The notes under the pieces: generated by a model
Seen by the model: the letters and a program-made list of their open reading frames with translations, nothing else
What the model was told of the DNA's origin: nothing
Databases searched by the model: none
Made by a program: the position numbers and the translations under genes
In this document: one piece after another, positions 26,400 to 36,165 of the stretch
How the letters are laid out: each line of letters opens with the position of its first letter
Position numbering within the stretch: position 1 is the stretch's first letter
Source: Roseomonas mucosa
GTDB lineage: Bacteria > Pseudomonadota > Alphaproteobacteria > Acetobacterales > Acetobacteraceae
Direction of reading: 5' to 3'
DNA: 64,000 bases
Assembly: GCA_945878375.1 (NCBI GenBank)
Contig: CAMDWG010000002.1
Span: 124,001 to 188,000, forward strand

Positions 26400-28196
26400 T
26401 CAGCCGAAGAAGATATCCGCCGCCCCGGCGCGCAGCTCTGTCTGGGTCACGCTGAGATCGGCGAAGCGGAAGTTGTCCACCCCATAGGTCCAGTCATTCC
26501 CGTCCCGGTCGCCGACAGTGTCGGTCACCCAGATGAAGCGGCCATCCACCCGGATCGTGTAGTCCGCACGGTTGCCGGACAGGATGACGGTGTCGTCCCC
26601 CTGGCCGCCATGCAACCCGTCATCGCCGCCGCCGCCGACCAGGACATCATCTCCGTCCTGTCCTTCCAGATAATCGGTGCCGCCGCCGCCATGGAGCGTG
26701 TCCGCGCCGCCTCCGCCCTGGAGCGTGTCGAAGCCCCATTCATCGGCACCGGGCGCTGCACCGTAGAGCAGTTCATTCCCCGCACCGCCGCGCACCACAT
26801 CATCCCCACCCCCCCCGGCTGCGGCGCCGCCCGAAGGCGCGGTGAGGTCGTCGACCCCGTCCGTCCCCATCAGCAGCCCCGGCGTGGGCGTCGGGGTTGG
26901 CGCGGGTGCCGGCGTCGAGCCGGACTCGGTGAAGGAGAAGCCCTGGGTCCCGTTCTGATAAAGCTCGAGGTCCACCCCCATGATCGCGCTGCCGTTATAG
27001 GTCGCGCCCTCGACATAGAGGTTCCGGTCCGTGTCGAAGCTGCCGCCCCAGGCATCGTTGAGGAATTGGATCTGGACATTGTGCACCCCGGCGGCCCAAT
27101 CGCCGCGCAGGGTGATGGTGTCCGCCTGGCCCGAGCCCGCGATGGCCGAGGCCGAGAGCGTGCCGCCGATCTGCACGCCATCCACCCGCACGACATAGTC
27201 GGCGTTCCCCGCCCAGGCATCCTGCGTGACCTTCAGCACCAGGCTGTCGGGGCCCGAGCCGATGGCGAGGTCCACCCCGGCCGGTGTCGCCGCAGGCACA
27301 GGCGCAGGTATGGGTGTCGGGGTGGAAGACGGGGTCGTATCGGTGAAGGCAACAGCCTGCGTCCCGTTCATGCCGAAGCGCAGATTGGCGCCGGCCAGCT
27401 CCGTGCCGTTATAGCTCGCGCCTTCCAGTTGCAGGTTGCGGTCGGTCTGCGCCGTGCCACCCCAGGCATCGTTCAGGAACTGCACCTCCACGCGATGCGC
27501 GCCTGGCCCCCAATCGCCACGGATCGTCACCAGATCCACCTGGCCTGACCCGGTGAGGGCGGAGGCCGCCAGCGTCCCGCCGATCTGCACGCCATCCACG
27601 CGCAGCACGTATTCGGCATCGCCGTTCCAGGCATCCTGCGAGATGCGCAGCACCAGCACGTCAGGTCCGGTGCCGAGCGTGATGCTGGCCGGATTCCTCG
27701 GGGCGGGGCCGGGCGCGGGTGTCGGTGCGGGCGGGGGTGTCGGCGTCGGGGATCCGCCGTCCGGCGGCACCGGGATCATGCCGCTGGCCGGTATGCCGAT
27801 CGGCTCCGGGACGGGGGCGCTCGCTGTCACATTCGCGGCCCGGCCGGCCCAGATGTCGTCGCGCGTCACCATGGTGTCGGCGAACTGGAAGTAATCCACG
27901 CCATAGGTCCAGTCGCTGCCGTCGCGCCCGCCGACCCTGTCGGTCACCCACACGACATTGCCGTCCCAATGGAAGCCGTACTCGGCCAGTTGGCCGGACC
28001 ATATGCCCCGGTCCCAGCCGCGGCCCGCATGCAGCCCGTCATCGCCAACGCCAGCGATGATGATGTCGTCGCCATCCCCGGTGCCGATATAGTCATTCCC
28101 GCCACGGCCGAAGACGGTGTCGTTCCCCTCGGTGCCCGACAGGTTGTCATCGCCGGGGGTGCCGGCCATCGGGCCGGAGATGATCGATCCAGACAA
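26400..28196 (-). CDS. RTX-type calcium-binding secreted protein with two tandem CBM60-like carbohydrate-binding modules
   Basis: RTX nonapeptides at both ends (GGGGNDYIGTGDGDD; GGGGADTLHGGGGTDYLEGQDGDD); two repeats of VLRISQDAWNGDAEYVLRVDGVQIGG...FLNDAWGGTAQTDRNLQLEGASYNG; PTPTP linkers. Confidence 0.88.
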   Translation of the reverse strand: MSGSIISGPMAGTPGDDNLSGTEGNDTVFGRGGNDYIGTGDGDDIIIAGVGDDGLHAGRGWDRGIWSGQLAEYGFHWDGNVVWVTDRVGGRDGSDWTYGVDYFQFADTMVTRDDIWAGRAANVTASAPVPEPIGIPASGMIPVPPDGGSPTPTPPPAPTPAPGPAPRNPASITLGTGPDVLVLRISQDAWNGDAEYVLRVDGVQIGGTLAASALTGSGQVDLVTIRGDWGPGAHRVEVQFLNDAWGGTAQTDRNLQLEGASYNGTELAGANLRFGMNGTQAVAFTDTTPSSTPTPIPAPVPAATPAGVDLAIGSGPDSLVLKVTQDAWAGNADYVVRVDGVQIGGTLSASAIAGSGQADTITLRGDWAAGVHNVQIQFLNDAWGGSFDTDRNLYVEGATYNGSAIMGVDLELYQNGTQGFSFTESGSTPAPAPTPTPTPGLLMGTDGVDDLTAPSGGAAAGGGGDDVVRGGAGNELLYGAAPGADEWGFDTLQGGGGADTLHGGGGTDYLEGQDGDDVLVGGGGDDGLHGGQGDDTVILSGNRADYTIRVDGRFIWVTDTVGDRDGNDWTYGVDNFRFADLSVTQTELRAGAADIFFG

Positions 28197-28415
28197 ATTG
28201 CGCTCCTCGAACGATGTGACCCGACAGCGGGCCCGAACGAGAGCGGAGCGTGATGGTTTCGTTCACGGGTGTTGGCGGGAAGGGACCCGGCCAGCCGCCC
28301 ATGGGCGGCGTGATCGTGTTATGCCTTACAAACAATAAGCTACGGTCGCCGCGCGGCCCGCGACCGTGCCAAAGCGGTGTAGCCGACCGCCCCTGGCTGG
28401 GGTTAAAACCCTTCC

Positions 28416-30692
<2,277 letters not shown>

Positions 30693-30699
30693 GGGGGCC

Positions 30700-30948
30700 C
30701 TACCGGCGATCCTGTGCGGCGTGCCAGATGCGGAGGATGCGGACCTCGTCCTCCGTCACATCGTACACCAGCACATAGGGCGCCGACGCCAGCAATTCCC
30801 GGGTCCCGGACAGGCGGCCTGGGCGGCCTCGCAGGGGCATTTCACCGAGCCGGTCCGCGGCCCGTTCCAGCCCATCCGCCGTGGCGAAAGCGGCCCGCGG
30901 ATTGAGCGGAAGCAGATAGTCAAGGATGCGGCGCGCCGAGGCCGTCAC
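30700..30948 (-). CDS. RelE/ParE-family toxin
   Basis: 82 aa; NPRAAFATADGLERAADRLGEMPLRGRPGRLSGTRELLASAPYVLVYDVTEDEVRILRIWHAAQDRR, ParE-like C-terminus. Confidence 0.85.
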   Translation of the reverse strand: MTASARRILDYLLPLNPRAAFATADGLERAADRLGEMPLRGRPGRLSGTRELLASAPYVLVYDVTEDEVRILRIWHAAQDRR

Positions 30949-31172
30949 TCCGCGGCGGGTTCCCTCGGGGTGACGCCGCCGAATGCGGCGATCCGCGCCG
31001 CGATCAGCCGCTCGGCCTCTGCCTTCCAGGCCAGCAATTCCGCCCGCATGACCTCATGCGGGATCCCTGGACCGCTCGCACGCGCCTCCGCGACCGCTGC
31101 TTCAAGAAGCCGCAGCTCGATATCGTCCGTGTCGGGCGGATCGGTCGGGCCGTCCTCGTCGGGGTGCGTCAT
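30945..31172 (-). CDS. Cognate antitoxin-like small protein
   Basis: MTHPDEDG...; 75 aa acidic N-terminus; 4-bp ATGA overlap with the downstream toxin; start refined from 31217. Confidence 0.65.
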   Translation of the reverse strand: MTHPDEDGPTDPPDTDDIELRLLEAAVAEARASGPGIPHEVMRAELLAWKAEAERLIAARIAAFGGVTPREPAAE

Positions 31173-31244
31173 CGCGGCATCCTTCTGCCTCCCGCCTAAT
31201 ATGGCGATCGCCCTCACCGATCACCAGCGCCCCTTTCGGGAGGC

Positions 31245-31973
31245 ATGGGGCAGCGCCATGTCTCCGACATGACCAAGCTGCCCGACAGGCTGGGGAACCC
31301 AGCCGTCGCCGCCTTCCTGAAGAAAGTCGAGGCCATGCCGGCCGTCCGGCCTGCCTCCGGCCGGCCGGGGCGGCTGATCTTCGCCATCGACGCCACCGCG
31401 TCCCGCCAACCCAGCTGGGACCGCGCCTGCCAGTTGCAGGGGGAGATGTTCCTGGCCGTCCGCGATGTGGGCGGGCTCGCCGTGAGCCTCGCCTATTACC
31501 GGGGCTTCCAGGAATTCGCGGCGACCCCCTTCCTGACCAATGCCGAGGACCTCGCGCGGCGCATGACCGGCGTCGCCTGCCTCGGCGGGCACACCCAGAT
31601 CCTGCGGACCCTGAAGCACGCCCTGACGGAGTCGCAGGCGGAGAAGGTTAACGCCGTGATCTTCATCGGCGACGCGCTGGAGGAGGATGTGGACCCGATC
31701 TGCCATGTGGCAGGCCAACTCGGCCTGCGCGGCACGCCGGTCTTCTGCTTCCAGGAAGGGCATAACCCGATCGCCGAGACCGCCTTCCGCCAGGTGGCGA
31801 AGCTCTCGGGCGGCGCCTGGGCGCCCTTCGATGCCGCCAGCGCGGGGGCGCTGCGCGACCTGCTGCGGGCGGTCGCGGTCTTCGCCGCCGGCGGGCGGCA
31901 GGCGCTGGCGCGGCTCGGCACGGCCTCGGCGCGTTCCATCGCGGGGCAGCTGCCCGCGCCGCGCGGGGGCTGA
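31245..31973 (+). CDS. VWA domain-containing protein
   Basis: GRLIFAIDATASRQPSWDRACQLQGEMF, NAVIFIGDALEEDVDPICHVAGQLGLRGTPVFCFQEG. Confidence 0.75.
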   Translation: MGQRHVSDMTKLPDRLGNPAVAAFLKKVEAMPAVRPASGRPGRLIFAIDATASRQPSWDRACQLQGEMFLAVRDVGGLAVSLAYYRGFQEFAATPFLTNAEDLARRMTGVACLGGHTQILRTLKHALTESQAEKVNAVIFIGDALEEDVDPICHVAGQLGLRGTPVFCFQEGHNPIAETAFRQVAKLSGGAWAPFDAASAGALRDLLRAVAVFAAGGRQALARLGTASARSIAGQLPAPRGG

Positions 31974-31978
31974 GCGGG

Positions 31979-32680
31979 ATGGTCTGGATCATCCTCGGGC
32001 TGCTCGGCCTCGTCGCGGTGCTCGGGCTGCTGCGGCTGTTCGCCGATGCCAAGCCGACGCAGGTCAAGACCGCCATCATTTGGGGCGGCGGCCTGCTGGG
32101 CGTGGTGATGCTGGGGGCCTTCCTGGTCAGTGGGCGCGGGCCGCAGGCCTTCTGGACGCTGCTGCTGGTCGGGCCCGCGATCTGGCGCGCGGTGCAGGGC
32201 CTACGCGCCGCCCGGACCTTCGCCCGCGGCGGCCAGGCCAGCCCCGGCCAGGCGAGCGATGTGGAGACCGCCTATCTCGGCATGGGGCTCGACCACGACA
32301 GCGGGCGGATGACCGGGCGGGTGAAGGCGGGCCGCTTCGCGGGCCGGGATCTCGCCGATCTCGACCTGCCGCTGCTGCTCGACCTGCTGGCGGAGCTGGC
32401 GGCGGCCGATCCGGAAGGCGTGCCGCTGCTGGAAGCCTGGCTGGACCGAGCCCATCCCGATTGGCGGGACGCCGCGCCTGCCACGCCGCCGCCCCGCCCA
32501 CCGGGCGGGCGCATGACGCGGGCGGAGGCGCTGGAGGTGCTGGGCCTTGGCGAAGGCGCGGATGAGGCCGCGATCCGCGGCGCCCATCGCCGCCTGATGC
32601 GCGCCGCCCATCCGGACCAGGGCGGCTCGGATTGGCTCGCCTCTCGCCTCAATGAGGCGCGGGACGTGCTGCTGGGGTGA
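31979..32680 (+). CDS. Membrane-anchored DnaJ-domain protein
   Basis: N-terminal TM segments; C-terminal J-domain with HPD: RAEALEVLGLGEGADEAAIRGAHRRLMRAAHPDQGGSDWLASRLNEARDVLL. Confidence 0.88.
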   Translation: MVWIILGLLGLVAVLGLLRLFADAKPTQVKTAIIWGGGLLGVVMLGAFLVSGRGPQAFWTLLLVGPAIWRAVQGLRAARTFARGGQASPGQASDVETAYLGMGLDHDSGRMTGRVKAGRFAGRDLADLDLPLLLDLLAELAAADPEGVPLLEAWLDRAHPDWRDAAPATPPPRPPGGRMTRAEALEVLGLGEGADEAAIRGAHRRLMRAAHPDQGGSDWLASRLNEARDVLLG

Positions 32681-32688
32681 CCCCCTCT

Positions 32689-32728
32689 GGCCCGCCCCAC
32701 AAACTGGCGCGAGGTTGCTCGGCGGGCC
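32689..32728. terminator. Inverted repeat downstream of the DnaJ gene
   Basis: GGCCCGCC (32689-32696) / GGCGGGCC (32721-32728), 24-nt loop. Confidence 0.4.
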
Positions 32729-32789
32729 GATGGACGCTGTTGCGCCGCCGTGGCACTCCTGCCGCCCTCAGACGGAGGATTCATCGACC

Positions 32790-33659
32790 GTGCCAAAGCC
32801 GCTCCGCAAGGCCGTGCTGCCGGTTGCCGGCCTCGGGACCCGCTTCCTGCCCGCCACCAAGCAGATGCCCAAGGAAATGCTGCCGGTTGTGGACAAGCCC
32901 CTGATCCAATACGCGGTGGAGGAAGCGCGCGCGGCCGGTATCGAGCAGTTCTGCTTCGTCACCGGTCGCGGCAAGACCATGCTCGTGGACCAGTTCGACC
33001 TGGCCTATGAGCTGGAACGCACTCTGACCGAGCGGAACAAGCAGCGAGAGCTGGAGATGCTCCGCGCGCAATCGCTGCCGCCGGGCGCCATCGTGTCCAC
33101 CCGCCAGCAGGTGCCGCTCGGCCTCGGCCATGCCATCTGGTGCGCGCGCGGCTTCGTGGGTGACGAGCCCTTCGCCGTGATGCTGCCGGACGATCTGATG
33201 CTGTGCGACGTGTCCTGCATGAAGCAGCTGGCCGACGCCCATGCCGAGACGGGCGGGAATGTCGTGGCGATCGAGGAAGTGCCGATGGCGCAGGTCTCGC
33301 GCTATGGCGTGATCGCGCCGGGGGTGACTCGAGGCAAGCTGGTCGAGGTGACCGGGCTGGTGGAAAAGCCCCCGGTCGAAAAGGCGCCGTCCAACCTCAC
33401 CGTGATCGGCCGCTACGTGCTGATGCCGGAGGTGATCGGCCATCTCGCGAAGTTCGAGAAGGGCGCGGGCGGGGAGATCCAGCTGACCGATGGCATGGCG
33501 AAGCTGATCGGCAGCCAGCCCTTCCACGGGCTGCGCTACGAAGGCCGCCGCTTCGATTGCGGCGACAAGGCCGGCTGGCTGGAGGCGCAGGTGGCCTTCG
33601 CCCTGGCGCGCGAGGACCTGGCGCCTTCAATGCGCCACATCCTTTCGCGATATGCCTAA
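32790..33659 (+). CDS. galU: UTP-glucose-1-phosphate uridylyltransferase
   Basis: AVLPVAGLGTRFLPATKQMPKEMLPVVDKPLIQYAVEEA; GTG start at 32790. Confidence 0.96.
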   Translation: MPKPLRKAVLPVAGLGTRFLPATKQMPKEMLPVVDKPLIQYAVEEARAAGIEQFCFVTGRGKTMLVDQFDLAYELERTLTERNKQRELEMLRAQSLPPGAIVSTRQQVPLGLGHAIWCARGFVGDEPFAVMLPDDLMLCDVSCMKQLADAHAETGGNVVAIEEVPMAQVSRYGVIAPGVTRGKLVEVTGLVEKPPVEKAPSNLTVIGRYVLMPEVIGHLAKFEKGAGGEIQLTDGMAKLIGSQPFHGLRYEGRRFDCGDKAGWLEAQVAFALAREDLAPSMRHILSRYA

Positions 33660-33675
33660 AGAATCTTTTGTCTGC

Positions 33676-33813
33676 CTCAGTCGCCGGCGCGGCCATCCGG
33701 CCGCTTGGCTTCGCCGCACGACGGGCTCCCATCCACGTTGCTTTCGCAACGTGGATGGGGTCCCTGGCGGCGGCGCCCATTCGGGCGCTCGGCCGGCCAT
33801 GCCGGCCGCAAGC
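33676..33813 (+). repeat. Structured dispersed element, copy 2 (four stem-loops incl. a 14-bp perfect hairpin)
   Basis: CTCAGTCGCCGGC-[GCGGCC ATCC GGCCGC]-TTGGCTTCGC ... [CCCATCCACGTTGC TTTC GCAACGTGGATGGG] ... [GCGCCC ATTC GGGCGC]-TC-[GGCCGGC CAT GCCGGCC]-GCAAGC. Confidence 0.7.
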
Positions 33814-33863
33814 CGGGACCTGCGACGGCGGGCATGATGAGTGAGCCGGGAGCACCACAGCCG

Positions 33864-35276
33864 ATGACCGCCTTCCACCACCGCTTCGACCCGACGAGCC
33901 TGCGCGAATACGATATCCGCGGCATTGTCGGGCAGACCCTGCACCCGGAAGACGCCTTCGCCATTGGCCGCTGCTTCGGCTCCATGGTCGTGCGCGGCGG
34001 CGGGTCCAAGGTCGCGGTGGGCTATGATGGCCGCCTCTCCTCGCCGGAGATGGAGGCGCAGCTGGTGGCAGGCCTCCGCGCCTGCGGGCTTGAGGTTCTG
34101 CGCGTCGGCTGCGGCCCGACGCCGATGCTGTATTTCGCGACCTATGCGCTGGAAGCCGATGGCGGCGTGATGGTCACGGGCAGCCACAACCCGCCGAACT
34201 ACAACGGCTTCAAGATGATGCTGGGCAAGAAGCCCTTCTACGGCAAGCAGATCCAGGAGATCGGCCGGATGGCGGCGGAGGGCGATGTGGTGCCCGCCGC
34301 CATCGGCACCGACCGGCAGGTGGATGTCGCGGATCGCTATGTCGCGCGGATGATGCAGGATTGGGATGGTGGGGACCGCCCCCTCAAGGTCGTGTGGGAC
34401 CCGGGCAACGGCTCGGGCGCCGAGATCGTCAAGAAGATCGTGGCGCAACTGCCGGGCACGCATTTCGTCATCAACGGCACCATCGACGGCACCTTCCCCG
34501 CCCATCACCCGGACCCGACGGTCGCCAAGAACCTGGAGCAGATCATCGCGGAGGTCGCGCGCGAGGGCGCCGATCTCGGCATCGCCTTCGATGGCGACGC
34601 CGACCGGATCGGCGTGGTGGACGACCAGGGCAACATCTTCTTCGGCGACCAGCTTCTGGTCGTCCTCGCCCGCGACGTCCTCAAGTCGAAGCCGGGCGGG
34701 ACGATCATCGCCGATGTGAAGGCGTCCCAGGTCCTGTTCGACGAGATCGCCAAGGCCGGCGGCACGCCGCTGATGTGGAAGACCGGCCACAGCCTGATCA
34801 AGGCGAAGATGGCCGAGACCGGCAGCCCGCTGGCCGGGGAGATGTCGGGCCACATCTTCTTCGCCGACAAATGGTACGGCTTCGATGACGCGCCCTATTC
34901 CGCGATCCGCCTGCTCGGCATCGTCGCGCGGATGGCGGGGAAGCTGTCCGCCGTCCGCGCCGCGCTGCCGCAGGTCATCAACACGCCGGAACTCCGCTTC
35001 GACTGCCCGGACACACGGAAGTTCGAGGTGGTGGCGGAGGTGAAGCAGCGCCTCGCCGCTGCGGGCGCCAAGGTCCAGGATGTGGATGGCGTGCGGGTGC
35101 TGACCGAGGATGGGTGGTGGCTGCTCCGTGCCTCCAACACCCAGGCCGTGCTGGTGGCCCGCGCCGAGGCGAGCAGCGAGGCGGGGCTGGAGCGGCTGAA
35201 GGCGCAGATCGCCGGCCAGCTTCAGGGCTCCGGCCTGAAGGCGCCGGATTTCTCGGGCGAGAATGCGGGCCACTGA
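33864..35276 (+). CDS. Phosphomannomutase/phosphoglucomutase
   Basis: [82 protein letters not shown]; start ATG 33864. Confidence 0.95.
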   Translation: MTAFHHRFDPTSLREYDIRGIVGQTLHPEDAFAIGRCFGSMVVRGGGSKVAVGYDGRLSSPEMEAQLVAGLRACGLEVLRVGCGPTPMLYFATYALEADGGVMVTGSHNPPNYNGFKMMLGKKPFYGKQIQEIGRMAAEGDVVPAAIGTDRQVDVADRYVARMMQDWDGGDRPLKVVWDPGNGSGAEIVKKIVAQLPGTHFVINGTIDGTFPAHHPDPTVAKNLEQIIAEVAREGADLGIAFDGDADRIGVVDDQGNIFFGDQLLVVLARDVLKSKPGGTIIADVKASQVLFDEIAKAGGTPLMWKTGHSLIKAKMAETGSPLAGEMSGHIFFADKWYGFDDAPYSAIRLLGIVARMAGKLSAVRAALPQVINTPELRFDCPDTRKFEVVAEVKQRLAAAGAKVQDVDGVRVLTEDGWWLLRASNTQAVLVARAEASSEAGLERLKAQIAGQLQGSGLKAPDFSGENAGH

Positions 35277-35629
35277 CCGCGCCGGTCTTCGTCTACGGCA
35301 CGCTCCTGGCGCCGCGCCTCTTCGCGCGCTTCGCCGGGCAGCGGCCGCTGTGCCGGGCGCTGCCGGCCAGGTTGACTGGCTGGCGGCGCGTGGTGCTGCG
35401 CGGCAAGCCCTATCCGACGCTCCGGCGCGGGGATGGGGTGGTCGATGGGCTGCTGCTGCCCCGACTCGGGCCTGCTGCCCTCGCCCGCCTCGCGGCCTAT
35501 GAGGGCGCGTCCTACGCCCTGGTGCCGGTGCGGGTTGCGACTCCGCGCGGCCCAAGGCGGGGGCGGGCCTGGATCGCCGCGCGCTGGCGCGCTGGGGCGC
35601 AGGCCTGGCCGCAGCCTGAACGAATCTGA
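35273..35629 (+). CDS. Gamma-glutamylcyclotransferase/AIG2-like protein (possible CTG start)
   Basis: [15 protein letters not shown]..., [29 protein letters not shown]; no ATG/GTG near the domain start, CTG overlaps the pgm stop. Confidence 0.65.
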   Translation: MTAPVFVYGTLLAPRLFARFAGQRPLCRALPARLTGWRRVVLRGKPYPTLRRGDGVVDGLLLPRLGPAALARLAAYEGASYALVPVRVATPRGPRRGRAWIAARWRAGAQAWPQPERI

Positions 35630-35723
35630 CCCGGAACCGGCCTCCGCGCGCAAATGTGAGCGCCGCCCGCCATCCTGCCGGGCTAGACCACCGGCTTCTC
35701 GCGAAGCGGTGAGGCAGGGGCAG

Positions 35724-36122
35724 ATGGCAAGCACAAGGGGCGCTGCGCGTAAGATTCTTGTCGTGGAGGATGAGGCGCTGGTGGCGATGCTGGTGGAGGA
35801 TGCGCTGCTCGATTCGGGCTTTGCCGTGATCGGCCCCGCGGCCACGGTGGATGAGGCGCTGGCCCTGCTGGACCAGGAGACTCCGGATGCGGTGGTGCTC
35901 GACCTCAATCTGGCAGGCGAGACCTCGACGCCGGTCGCGGATTGGCTGGCCGCGCGCGGCATCCCCTATGTGATCGCGACCGGCTATGGCGCTACGGGCC
36001 TGCCGGCCGGGCACCAGGACGCGATGGTGCTGGCCAAGCCTTATGACCCGGCCGAACTCACCTCCGTGCTCGATCGGATCTGCCGGCTGGAGCGAATCGG
36101 GGGCGGGCGCCTGGACGTGTAG
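35724..36122 (+). CDS. Single-domain response regulator
   Basis: ILVVEDEALVAMLVEDALLDSGFAVIG, DAVVLDLNLAGET, VIATGYG, VLAKPYD. Confidence 0.9.
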   Translation: MASTRGAARKILVVEDEALVAMLVEDALLDSGFAVIGPAATVDEALALLDQETPDAVVLDLNLAGETSTPVADWLAARGIPYVIATGYGATGLPAGHQDAMVLAKPYDPAELTSVLDRICRLERIGGGRLDV

Positions 36123-36165
36123 GGCGCCGTCCTGGCAGCGGATCGAGCCCGCAGGGTCGTCCGCT

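Noticed and set aside
33627-36014. 795-aa minus-strand ORF across the galU-pgm gap, pgm and downstream genes
   Set aside because: Crosses several plus-strand genes and a structured intergenic element; not a credible CDS.
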